Source: Lachnospiraceae bacterium (GTDB taxonomy: Bacteria > Bacillota > Clostridia > Lachnospirales > Lachnospiraceae). From it: a stretch of DNA of 64,000 bases. Where the stretch lies: the NCBI GenBank assembly GCA_017500935.1, contig JAFVXW010000015.1, positions 1 to 64,000 on the forward strand. Reading direction: 5' to 3'. Position numbers and translations under genes: made by a program. The notes beneath the pieces are model-generated. The model was not told where the DNA came from, did no database searches, and worked only from the letters and a program-made list of their open reading frames with translations. This document shows positions 1-7,752 of the stretch, one piece after another; position 1 is the stretch's first letter, and the number at the start of each line of letters is the position of its first letter.

Positions 1-87
1 GCCGTCAACTGCCTTTACTTCACCTACGGGAGTGAAGAAGGATACTTTTAAGTCTTTGACTTCGATTAATTTCTTATTGTCTTCCAT
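1..87 (-). CDS. oppD: Oligopeptide ABC transporter ATP-binding protein, N-terminal fragment
   Basis: Only the first 29 codons are inside the window; the gene runs off the left edge. The visible residues (MEDNKKLIEVKDLKVSFFTP) match the start of OppD/DppD ATPases, in which a first beta strand leads to a loop of the type TPxGxVKAVDG before the Walker A motif. The start is the ATG at 85-87, preceded by AGGGAGGT at good spacing. It lies 12 bp downstream of oppC, so it is the fourth gene of the oppABCD operon and should power peptide import. The ATPase motifs themselves lie outside the window. Confident because of operon context and N-terminal similarity. Confidence 0.85.
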   Translation of the reverse strand, partial: MEDNKKLIEVKDLKVSFFTPVGEVKAVDG

Positions 88-99
88 GTCGTACCTCCC

Positions 100-1455
100 T
101 TATTTCAGTCGAGGATCCAGTGCGTCACGCAGACCGTCACCAACCAGGTTCAGGGTTAATACGATCAAGCTCAGCAGGATAGAAGGAACCAGCAGACGCA
201 GAGGGAATGCGCTCAGGGATGCGATAGATTCACTACACAGTGCACCCAGGGATGTATGAGGAGGTGTTACACCTACACCCAGGTAGGACAGAGAGGACTC
301 GGTGAAGATCGCACCGGGAATCTGACCTACGGTAGCCATGATCAGCTGACCCATACAGTTGGGAAGCAGATGCTTTAAGATGATTCTCTTGTTGTTTGCA
401 CCCAGAACATATTCTGCAGTGATGAATTCCTGGTTACGAAGCATCAGTACCTGACCACGAACGATACGTGCCATACCGGTCCAGTACAGCAGTGCGTAGA
501 TGATCAGCAGGGAGATAACGGAGTGACCCATACCGTTTACCAGAGGAACCAGAGGTGAATCGGAATAGTCGATCCAGTTCTGCAGAGGCTGTTTGATAAC
601 AACCTGTAACAGCATTACCATCAGCAGGTTGGGGATAGAGCTTAACAGGTCGATATATCTCATGATAATCATATCCACTTTGCCGCCCAGCAGACCTGCC
701 AGCGCACCGATGGTGGAACCGATAACCAGAACGATCGCAGCCGCACAGATACCGATCAGCATGGAGATACGGGTACCATACATGGTACGTGCCATAACGT
801 CACGACCTACGTTGTCAGTACCGAATACGTGAGGGAATACCTTTTTGATCATTTTGATCTCAATAGCATCTTCCGCAGGATCACCGATGGTGTAAGGAAG
901 TGCTTCGACAGACTCAAAGCTGCCGTCTTCCTGCATCTCCTTTAACGGAGCAAACATCAGCTTATCAGCAGAATCTTCATCATAGATAAGCATTTTTTCT
1001 GCAAATGCCTTCTCAAAAGTGAAGTTATAGGTTGTGCCGCCGATCTTGGTATAATAGTTGCCCTTTAAGGACTGCAGGGAACCATAGATCATCGCACAGG
1101 AATAGACTCTGTCATAAACACCGAGCGCTTTCTGCGCATCCATTTCCGCTTCGGAATATTCAAAAGCGCCCAGCTGGATCGCATTACGGCTCTGAAGTTC
1201 ATAACTGTAAGGGATCAGATAAGGACCAATATAAGCGTAGAACATGATCACAAGGAACAGGATCAGCGCAAACATGGAAACCTTATTCTTTTTGAAACGT
1301 CTTGCTGCATCTTTCCAGTAACCGATGCTTTCATGCATCTGTACAACGGATTCCCTTTCAGCCTGGTCTGCAGGAGCAAACAGCTCCGCAGTCAGCTCGT
1401 TCAGATTGATGTCAGCCGCATTGTTTGTATTAAGAATAATCTTTTTATCTTTCAC
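100..1455 (-). CDS. oppC: Oligopeptide ABC transporter permease OppC with large extracytoplasmic insertion
   Basis: Inner-membrane permease of a peptide importer, 451 aa against about 300 for typical OppC. Residues 1-60 are cytoplasmic, TM1 is about 61-82, and an extra soluble segment covers about 84-206 before the conserved FGTDNVGRDVMARTMYG stretch and the remaining membrane segments. The EAA-type loop (EYVLGANNKRIILKHLLPN) that docks on the ATPase is near residue 350, and the C terminus ends with the usual GDGLRDALDPR motif. The start is GTG at 1453-1455, three bases after the oppB stop, with AAAGGGGGAC upstream, so translation is probably coupled. The insertion is predicted to face outside and may contact OppA. 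Confidence 0.93.
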   Translation of the reverse strand: MKDKKIILNTNNAADINLNELTAELFAPADQAERESVVQMHESIGYWKDAARRFKKNKVSMFALILFLVIMFYAYIGPYLIPYSYELQSRNAIQLGAFEYSEAEMDAQKALGVYDRVYSCAMIYGSLQSLKGNYYTKIGGTTYNFTFEKAFAEKMLIYDEDSADKLMFAPLKEMQEDGSFESVEALPYTIGDPAEDAIEIKMIKKVFPHVFGTDNVGRDVMARTMYGTRISMLIGICAAAIVLVIGSTIGALAGLLGGKVDMIIMRYIDLLSSIPNLLMVMLLQVVIKQPLQNWIDYSDSPLVPLVNGMGHSVISLLIIYALLYWTGMARIVRGQVLMLRNQEFITAEYVLGANNKRIILKHLLPNCMGQLIMATVGQIPGAIFTESSLSYLGVGVTPPHTSLGALCSESIASLSAFPLRLLVPSILLSLIVLTLNLVGDGLRDALDPRLK

Positions 1456-1458
1456 AGC

Positions 1459-2400
1459 TTAGTCCCCCTTTGATGTAAAGGTGATTCGAGGATCCGCTAA
1501 TGTATAGGCGATATCAACCAGCAGGTTCATGGTGATCAGCACGGATGAGAAAATAATGGTAGTCGCCATGATAACCGGATAGTCTTTAACCTGAACCGCA
1601 CCGGTCATGTAGGTACCAAGACCGGGAATGATGAAGGTATTTTCGATAATGAAGGAGCCCAACAGCAGGGAAGCGATGGTGGGACCGAAATGGGTGATTA
1701 CAGGAATCAGCGCATTACGGAACGCATGCTTGAACATGATTACGCTGTTCTTACAGCCCTTAGCCTTAGCGGTACGGATATAGTCCTGACCAACAACGTC
1801 AAGCACGCTGGTACGGGTCAGACGGGCGGTACTGAAAATCTGGCCAAGAGACATACAGATAATGGGCATCACCCATGCCTTGGGTTCTTCCAGCATACCG
1901 GAAACCGCAGGCAGTGCCTTCATCTTAATAGTGAAAATCAGCAGCAGGAATACAGATAATACGAAACGGGGCATGGAGGTAAATAATACGGATAAGATAC
2001 GGATCGTATCATCGATTATTTTACCTCTGTTAAATGCTGCCAGACATCCCAGCGGGATACCGCAAACAACAATAATGATCAGGGTAACCAGACCAAGTCT
2101 CATAGAAACGCTGAATTTGCCGGAGTTAAAGATCAGCTCGTTGATATTCGCATCCAGCTTCATAGCCAGGGAAACACCAAGATCACCATGGGTATACATC
2201 TTGATGTATGTAAAATACTGTTTGTAAAGGGGGTCATTCAGACCGTATTTTTCTTCCAGACGTGCCTGGATCTCAGGTGAAAGGTCTTCCTTAACGAAGG
2301 GGCCGCCGGGAACCAGATTCATCAGGAAGAATGTAATGGTGAACACGAGAAAGATCGTTGCACACGCATAGAGAATTCTCTTTAAAATGTACTTTGCCAT
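1459..2400 (-). CDS. oppB: Oligopeptide ABC transporter permease OppB
   Basis: 313 aa, the normal size for OppB/DppB. It begins with MAKYILKRILYACATIFLVF, the standard N-terminal helix of this family, followed by LVPGGPF, and ends with a DIAYTLADPRI motif typical of OppB. About six membrane segments are visible. The EAA-type loop is around DYIRTAKAKGCKN, which contacts the ATPase. With OppC it forms the membrane channel for peptides delivered by OppA. Start at 2398-2400 follows a GGAGAATTAAT ribosome site. It follows oppA after a 95 bp gap that contains a strong stem-loop. Confidence 0.95.
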   Translation of the reverse strand: MAKYILKRILYACATIFLVFTITFFLMNLVPGGPFVKEDLSPEIQARLEEKYGLNDPLYKQYFTYIKMYTHGDLGVSLAMKLDANINELIFNSGKFSVSMRLGLVTLIIIVVCGIPLGCLAAFNRGKIIDDTIRILSVLFTSMPRFVLSVFLLLIFTIKMKALPAVSGMLEEPKAWVMPIICMSLGQIFSTARLTRTSVLDVVGQDYIRTAKAKGCKNSVIMFKHAFRNALIPVITHFGPTIASLLLGSFIIENTFIIPGLGTYMTGAVQVKDYPVIMATTIIFSSVLITMNLLVDIAYTLADPRITFTSKGD

Positions 2401-2418
2401 ATTAATTCTCCTATAAAC

Positions 2419-2463
2419 ATGCCCCTGCGTACATCAGGCATGTACTTGAATACGCAGGGGCAT
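2419..2463 (-). promoter_or_regulatory. Intercistronic stem-loop between oppA and oppB
   Basis: Perfect 13 bp arms ATGCCCCTGCGTA (2419-2431) and TACGCAGGGGCAT (2451-2463) with a 19 nt loop that itself contains ACAT/ATGT. No U-tract follows on the transcribed strand, so this looks less like a full terminator and more like a 3' stabiliser or partial attenuator that keeps oppA mRNA in excess over the permease genes, a common arrangement after binding-protein genes. Function is inferred. Confidence 0.75.
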
Positions 2464-2495
2464 AAGTTTGTTAGATTCAATTCAGACCGTTCAAA

Positions 2496-4283
2496 TTAAT
2501 AGTGAGCGTATTTGAAGAAGGTCATGGAAGAAATCGGGGAGTAGAATACGTCTTTCAGTTCAGGATCGATAACGTATACTAAGGAACCGCCGTGCAGAGG
2601 AACGATGGAGAAGCCCTTGTCGGAGAACATCAGTTTTTCGAGTTCAAGCATCTTTTCATCACGAGCTACGCCGCCTTCCATGGACTTGATTTCCTTAAGC
2701 AGAGCGTCGTATTCAGCTGCATGACCATTTTCTGCGTTGTAGTAAGCCAGTTCGTACTGACCCTGAGAACCCCAGCAGTTGAAGTAGGTGGTAGGATCGT
2801 TGTACTTACCAGTGTAGGACAGACGGCCAAGACCGTAATCGGTATCCCAAAGAACCTGAGGTTCCAGAGTCAGGTTAACACCAAGAACGTTCAGCAGGTC
2901 AGCCTGAACAGCTTCTGCGGTAAGAGCGTTAACTTCGTTGTCACCGTATCTGTAGATCTGGGACTTGGATGCATCGTGACCATCAGCAACAGCTTCTGCG
3001 AACAGAGCCTGAGCCAGTTCTACACGACCAGGATAAGAGGTCAGGTCATAGTCAGGATAGTTTTCGGACAGCCAGCTGTACATAATGTCGCCAGCGTAGT
3101 CGATCCACTGTTCACCCTGGCTGTTGGTGATACCGTAAGGGATGATACCAGTAGCTGCAAGGGAACCGTTCTTAACGATGTTGTCAACGATGTTGTCACG
3201 GTCGATTGCCAGAGTGTATGCTGCACGTACTCTCCAGTCTTCAGCATGGAGCATGGAGCAGTACAGATAAGAGAATGCAAGGTAAGGAGCCTTGAACAGA
3301 ACGCCTTCAGCTTCGAGCTGATCGATCTGGTCGGTGGGAACTGCGCTGTGGATGTACTGCCAGTCACCAGCCTGGAAGGATGCCAGAGCGGTAGCTTCGT
3401 TGTTACAGATGTACCAGGTAATGGAATCGGGACCGATTTTGTCGCGATCATAGTAGTTTTCGTTGGGAACCATAACCTGCTTAACGTCTTCAACACGTTC
3501 GGAAACGTAGAAAGGACCGTTGGTCAGGTAAGGCTGATGATAACCATACTTGTCGCCCCATTTTTCGATTTCGTCTACACGGATAGGCTGGGTAGCGTAG
3601 TGAGCAAGCAGCTGAGTGAAGTAACCGCAGGGAGCAGCCATTTCGATGGTCAGAGTCTTGTCATCAACAGCGGTAACGCCGAGTTCTTCTACAGGAACGG
3701 TGCCTTCGTATACTTCGCGGGCATTCTTAACGATACCTACGAACATCTGGCACTGAGAAGTAGCGTTAACGGGATCCATCAGTCTGTGCCAAGCATCTAC
3801 GAAGTGCTGAGCAACAACGGGTTCGCCGTCAGACCAGAAAATGTCATCACGCAGGGTGAAGGTGTAGGTCATGGTTGCTTCGTCATAGGTGTATTCTTTA
3901 GCCTGACCAAGAACGAGTTCGGAACCGTATACGTTAGGGTTGGTACCGATAGCTTCGCCGGTGGATTCAAACTTGAACAGACCTTCGCACAGATGGTTGT
4001 GGATGTGGTAGTCAGTAGCGCCGCCGCACTTCTGAGGGTCCTGAATGGTGTTGTTCTTGATGGTGATGTGCAGATCAAGGGGTTCGTCAGCTGCAGGTGC
4101 TTCTTCTGCAGGTGCTTCTTCCTTAGCGGGCTCTTCAGCCTTTTCTTCTGCCTTTTCTTCTGCCTTTTCTTCGGTCTTGGTGTCAGCTGCAGGTGCTTCG
4201 GTAGTGGTTTCTTTGCCGCCACATGCTACCAGAGATACGCCCATAGCTACACAAAGAAGGGTTGCGATTACTCTCTTTTTCAT
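2496..4283 (-). CDS. oppA: Oligopeptide-binding lipoprotein OppA (SBP_bac_5)
   Basis: Extracytoplasmic peptide-binding protein anchored as a lipoprotein, 595 aa. The signal peptide has Lys/Arg at 2-4, a hydrophobic core and the lipobox LVAC with Cys21. Residues about 22-62 are a low-complexity linker made of TTEAP, EEKA repeats and EEAPA repeats. The SBP_bac_5 fold follows, with the family pattern YTFTLRDDIFWSDGEPV near residue 125 and AAYTLAIDRDNIV later. An upstream in-frame start exists but the ATG at 4281-4283 has AAGGAGG at ideal spacing and starts the signal peptide, so I chose it. It is the first gene of the opp operon with a good promoter at 4389-4417. Part of its linker is nearly identical to that of the sugar-binding lipoprotein at 18052. 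Confidence 0.95.
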   Translation of the reverse strand: MKKRVIATLLCVAMGVSLVACGGKETTTEAPAADTKTEEKAEEKAEEKAEEPAKEEAPAEEAPAADEPLDLHITIKNNTIQDPQKCGGATDYHIHNHLCEGLFKFESTGEAIGTNPNVYGSELVLGQAKEYTYDEATMTYTFTLRDDIFWSDGEPVVAQHFVDAWHRLMDPVNATSQCQMFVGIVKNAREVYEGTVPVEELGVTAVDDKTLTIEMAAPCGYFTQLLAHYATQPIRVDEIEKWGDKYGYHQPYLTNGPFYVSERVEDVKQVMVPNENYYDRDKIGPDSITWYICNNEATALASFQAGDWQYIHSAVPTDQIDQLEAEGVLFKAPYLAFSYLYCSMLHAEDWRVRAAYTLAIDRDNIVDNIVKNGSLAATGIIPYGITNSQGEQWIDYAGDIMYSWLSENYPDYDLTSYPGRVELAQALFAEAVADGHDASKSQIYRYGDNEVNALTAEAVQADLLNVLGVNLTLEPQVLWDTDYGLGRLSYTGKYNDPTTYFNCWGSQGQYELAYYNAENGHAAEYDALLKEIKSMEGGVARDEKMLELEKLMFSDKGFSIVPLHGGSLVYVIDPELKDVFYSPISSMTFFKYAHY

Positions 4284-4359
4284 ATTGTCCTCCTTGTAAA
4301 GTTGAGTAATATTTGTATACACAGTTTTCTATCCTTTTTGTACTGCCTATACATGAAAT

Positions 4360-4379
4360 AAACCATTCTGAAATGGTTT
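4360..4379. promoter_or_regulatory. Inverted repeat at the oppA transcription start
   Basis: AAACCATT (4360-4367), CTGA, AATGGTTT (4372-4379): perfect 8 bp arms. On the minus strand it covers about +3 to +22 of the predicted oppA transcript, so it could be a repressor operator or a 5'-terminal mRNA hairpin. Confidence 0.6.
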
Positions 4380-4388
4380 TATTGCATT

Positions 4389-4417
4389 ATAATACCCTAA
4401 AGCTTTCGGCTCGTCAA
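4389..4417 (-). promoter_or_regulatory. oppA promoter
   Basis: On the minus strand TTGACG (4412-4417), exactly 17 bp, then TATTAT (4389-4394). This is close to the sigma-A consensus and gives a start near 4382 with a leader of about 100 nt. Strong, consistent with abundant OppA. Confidence 0.8.
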
Positions 4418-4474
4418 TTTCTTTTTTCTATTTTTTCATATATTTTTAAACAAATTTTATTTTTTGTTGACATC

Positions 4475-4494
4475 TGCACAAAGACTTTTGTGCA
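4475..4494. promoter_or_regulatory. Upstream palindrome between oppA and the alaX-like gene
   Basis: TGCACAAA (4475-4482), GACT, TTTGTGCA (4487-4494): perfect 8 bp arms about 95 bp upstream of the predicted oppA start, in the AT-rich 340 bp divergent intergenic region. A plausible binding site for a dimeric regulator of either gene; no regulator identified. Confidence 0.45.
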
Positions 4495-4566
4495 TTTTGC
4501 TGTTTTGAATGTTAACATTTTGTGAACTTTGTCTTGCAGTATTGAAAAACCGCAAAAAAACGATGA

Positions 4567-4595
4567 TGGCAAGTTCTCCCAAAACGTGGTAAAAT
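4567..4595 (+). promoter_or_regulatory. Probable promoter of the alanyl-tRNA editing gene
   Basis: Extended -10 TGGTAAAAT (4587-4595) with a weak -35 TGGCAA (4567-4572) at 17 bp spacing; start about 4602, 24 nt before the ATG. Moderate support only. Confidence 0.45.
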
Positions 4596-4625
4596 GTCAG
4601 AAAAACAATCAGGAAAGGACTTGTC

Positions 4626-5822
4626 ATGACCACCAGACTTTATTATCAGGACGCTTATCTGAAAGAATTTGATGCCACTGTCACAGCCTGTCTTGCTGAC
4701 GGAGACGGTTATCTGATCAGCCTGGACCGGACCGCATTTTATCCCGAAGGCGGCGGCCAGCCCTGTGACTGCGGTGTATTGATATATGAAGAAAACACGG
4801 TTGCCGTCACCGACACACAGGAAGCCGACGGCACACAATTCCCCCATGGTGAAATTGTACATTTCTGCCGACAGCCAATTCCGGCCGGTACTTCCGTACA
4901 CGGAAAGCTCGACTGGCAGCGGCGCATCACCAATATGCGGGAACACTCCGGCGAACATATTATTTCCGGCATCATCTGCAGCAGCTATCAGGTAAATAAT
5001 GTAGGCTTTCATATGGGAAAGGATGCCGTGACCATCGATTTTGACGGTATGCTGAGCCCGGAGCAGATTTTTGCAGCCCAGCAGAAGGCCAATTTAAAAA
5101 TCATGGAAAATGTACCGGTTTTAGCCGAATATCCCGACCCGCAGACACTCTCATCCCTGTATTACAGAAGCAAAAAGGAACTGGAAGGCGATGTGCGCAT
5201 CATCACGATCCCCGGCGCCGATGTATGTGCCTGCTGCGGCACCCATGTACGCACCACCGGTGAAGTCGGCCCCATCTGCGTAACCGGAACCGAACATTTT
5301 AAAAGCGGTGTCCGTCTGACCCTTCTGATCGGTGAAAAAGCCCTTGCAGATTATGCACAAAAGACAGAAAATATCCGAAAGATATCCACACTTTTATCAG
5401 CCAGACCCGAACTGACTGCGGATGCTGTGGACAGACTGCAGAATGCCTATACACAGTTAAAGACCGAATACACGGGTCTTCGCCTTGAGCTTCTCGACCA
5501 AAAGGTAGAAGCCATCCCCGCCGGTACTCCCGGTGCCGTTTTGTTTGAGCAGGAGCTTTCTCCCATGGAGCTGCGCAAGCTGGCAGACAAACTGCAGGCA
5601 AAAACCGATTTTGCTGCTGTTTTTTCCGGCAATGACACAGAAGGCTATAAATATGTAATCTGTGCCGCCAAAATGGATATTGCAGCCTTCGGAAAAGCCT
5701 TCAATGCTGCCTTAAACGGCCGCGGCGGCGGCAGACCGCCTATGATCCAGGGTTCTTTGCTTTGTACACGCAGTCAGATTGAAAAATACCTGGAGGAGAC
5801 ATGCCATGAATACTTCCGATAA
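4626..5822 (+). CDS. Alanyl-tRNA editing protein, AlaX-L type with DHHA1 domain
   Basis: Free-standing editing enzyme that hydrolyses Ser (and Gly) mischarged onto tRNA-Ala in the cytoplasm. 398 aa. The N-terminal beta-barrel has the FYPEGGGQPCD motif shared with AlaRS; the zinc site is formed by His107 and His111 (REHSGEHIISG) and by Cys203/His207 in CACCGTH. A helical linker follows, and the C terminus carries the DHHA1-type GRGGGRPPMIQGS sequence. This long architecture is the usual one in clostridia. The ATG at 4626 follows AGGAAAGGAC. The next gene starts inside its last codons, so the two are translationally coupled. Confidence 0.92.
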   Translation: MTTRLYYQDAYLKEFDATVTACLADGDGYLISLDRTAFYPEGGGQPCDCGVLIYEENTVAVTDTQEADGTQFPHGEIVHFCRQPIPAGTSVHGKLDWQRRITNMREHSGEHIISGIICSSYQVNNVGFHMGKDAVTIDFDGMLSPEQIFAAQQKANLKIMENVPVLAEYPDPQTLSSLYYRSKKELEGDVRIITIPGADVCACCGTHVRTTGEVGPICVTGTEHFKSGVRLTLLIGEKALADYAQKTENIRKISTLLSARPELTADAVDRLQNAYTQLKTEYTGLRLELLDQKVEAIPAGTPGAVLFEQELSPMELRKLADKLQAKTDFAAVFSGNDTEGYKYVICAAKMDIAAFGKAFNAALNGRGGGRPPMIQGSLLCTRSQIEKYLEETCHEYFR

Positions 5823-6621
5823 GAAAGCAGTTTTTTTTGACATTGACGGCACTTTGGTAGACGACTATAATCAGGTGCCCGAAAGTGCTGCCAAGGCCAT
5901 CGCAAGGCTCCGTCAAAACGGTCATCTGGCCATCATCAATACCGGCCGCACCTTTGTCAGCGTGGGAGAGCACATCCGAAGTGTCGGCTTCGACGGTTAC
6001 ATCTGTGCCTGCGGCTCACGTGTTTACTATAACGGAGAAGAGATCTTTACACAGACCATACCCACCAAACGTTACCCTGACATCATCCGCATTCTCCGCA
6101 AAACAAAAGCGCCGGTTTTCTTTGAAGGACCAGAAGCGGTTTATTTTGATCCTCACAATGAAGGGCAGACGGAGCATTTAAAACATGTAAAGGCATATTT
6201 TACCGATATCACCGGTGGCAGAGTCTATGATCTTCCAAAAGACCCGGAAGAATCCTGCTCCCTTTTATTTGACAAGTTTTTCTGTCTTTTTACGCCGGAT
6301 GAAGATATTTCCGAACTGGAAGAATATGTAAAGGACGATTTTTTAAGCATCCGTCATCGGGACGGGCATTTTGAAGTGACTGCCAAAGGCTGCTCCAAGG
6401 CGCAGGGAATCCAGGCGATCATCGATTCGCTGGGAATTTCCCGTGATAACTGCTATGCCCTCGGCGACAGTGCCAACGATCTGGAAATGTTAAAAGCTGT
6501 TCCCCACAGCATCGGCATGGGCAACAGTGCAGAGGTGATTCTTCCTTATTGTGAATACATCACAAAAGGCGTGACAGAAGATGGAATCCTGCACGCCTTA
6601 GAGCACTACGAACTTATTTGA
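5806..6621 (+). CDS. Cof-type HAD-superfamily phosphatase
   Basis: 271 aa HAD-IIB hydrolase, acting on phosphorylated small molecules (typically sugar phosphates or cofactors) in the cytosol. Motif I is FFDIDGTLVDD with the nucleophile and general-acid Asp near residue 11, motif II is INTGRTF, and motif IV is YALGDSANDLEML near the C terminus; a C2B cap lies between. An earlier in-frame start exists, but ATG 5806 has GGAGGAGA 8 bases upstream and overlaps the previous gene by 17 bp. It converges on the next gene with only 3 bp between the stop codons and no terminator. Substrate cannot be predicted. Confidence 0.88.
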   Translation: MNTSDKKAVFFDIDGTLVDDYNQVPESAAKAIARLRQNGHLAIINTGRTFVSVGEHIRSVGFDGYICACGSRVYYNGEEIFTQTIPTKRYPDIIRILRKTKAPVFFEGPEAVYFDPHNEGQTEHLKHVKAYFTDITGGRVYDLPKDPEESCSLLFDKFFCLFTPDEDISELEEYVKDDFLSIRHRDGHFEVTAKGCSKAQGIQAIIDSLGISRDNCYALGDSANDLEMLKAVPHSIGMGNSAEVILPYCEYITKGVTEDGILHALEHYELI

Positions 6622-6624
6622 TTG

Positions 6625-7752
6625 TCAGCGCAGACCTGCTGCCAGCGCAACCGCTAAAAATACGGCAAGTCCTGCAAAGTTGACCACAGAAAACCACAAA
6701 AGATACTTTCCGCCGGCCGCATTCTTTGTTTTCATATATAAACGGAAGGAGATCAGGCTGGCCATGGACGCGATGGGGGTTCCCAGACCGCCGATATCAG
6801 TTCCCAAAAGCAGCGCTTTCCACTCCTGTGTAAAACCGGATAAAAGCACCGCCGCAGGCACATTGCTGATCACCTGACTGGCAAGCGCAGAGGTCAGAAG
6901 CGGTGCACTTCCCATGATGGAACGCAAAAAAGTGTTTACCGCATCGATGGCGCCGATGTTGCCCGCAAAAATAAAGAAACAGACAAAGGTCAGCAAAAGA
7001 CCGTAATCGAGTCCCTTAAACAGGGAACGGTCAGCTGCAAACAATGCAGCGCACACAATACCCAGAAGAATGCCCCAGTGCAGCACTCTGAAAACCGATA
7101 ACAGACACAGCACAAACAGCACCAGATACAACACCAGATGTCCGGTGCTGTCTATTTTTTGTTTTTCCGGAAAATCCACTGCAAAGGTCTCATTTTTACA
7201 AAAAAGCACGCTGACAGCAACAGCCGCCAGAGAAAGCAATGCATAGGGGAGCACCGCTGCAAAAAACGCACCTGCAGACAGGTCAAAACAGGAATACAGA
7301 TACAGATTCTGGGGATTTCCCACAGGTGTCGCCATACTGCCCAGATTGGCTGCGATCGTCTGCGCGATCACCACAAAAATAAGATATTTCTGCTGACCGG
7401 TCAGTTCCAGGATCAGAATGGCAAACGGCACAAAGGTGATCAGCGCCACATCATTGGTGATCAGCATGGATGTAAAAAAGGGCAGAAGGATCAAAACCAG
7501 AAACAGCATCCTGCGTGTCTTTTTCCCGGAAAGCATCTTCTGGGCGATCCAGTTAAACAGACCGTGATGTTCCATACCGGCAACCACCGCCATCAGCGCA
7601 AACAAAAGTGCCAGCGTGCGAAAATCAATATGTGCGATCCATTCTTTCGACGGCGGCACAAAAAATGCCGACAAAATCATACAAAGAGCCGCCGCAAACA
7701 ATACCGGTTCCTTTTTGGGAAACTGCAGTATTTTATCCTTCATCCAGTTCAT
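6625..7752 (-). CDS. ArsB/NhaD-like (SLC13-type) ion permease
   Basis: 375 aa polytopic membrane protein of the ion-transporter superfamily, about ten membrane segments. Diagnostic stretches are SMLITNDVALITFVPF, NLGSMATPVGNPQNLY, FAGNIGAIDAVN, VISNVPAAVLLSG and GTDIGGLGTPIASMASLIS, a two-repeat pattern shared by ArsB, NhaD and divalent-anion transporters. The ATG at 7750-7752 overlaps the end of the upstream fucosidase by 20 bp, suggesting one transcript; a second ATG three codons on is also possible. Substrate is not determinable; coupling with a fucosidase could mean uptake or efflux of an organic anion, which is inference only. Confidence 0.8.
   Translation of the reverse strand: MNWMKDKILQFPKKEPVLFAAALCMILSAFFVPPSKEWIAHIDFRTLALLFALMAVVAGMEHHGLFNWIAQKMLSGKKTRRMLFLVLILLPFFTSMLITNDVALITFVPFAILILELTGQQKYLIFVVIAQTIAANLGSMATPVGNPQNLYLYSCFDLSAGAFFAAVLPYALLSLAAVAVSVLFCKNETFAVDFPEKQKIDSTGHLVLYLVLFVLCLLSVFRVLHWGILLGIVCAALFAADRSLFKGLDYGLLLTFVCFFIFAGNIGAIDAVNTFLRSIMGSAPLLTSALASQVISNVPAAVLLSGFTQEWKALLLGTDIGGLGTPIASMASLISFRLYMKTKNAAGGKYLLWFSVVNFAGLAVFLAVALAAGLR

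Noticed and set aside
2592-4361. Long open frame opposite oppA
   Set aside because: It is the mirror of a GC-biased coding sequence, its product has no domain or ribosome site, and oppA on the other strand has full support.
4284-4625. Riboswitch between oppA and the alaX-like gene
   Set aside because: Only short palindromes, no conserved aptamer core on either strand.
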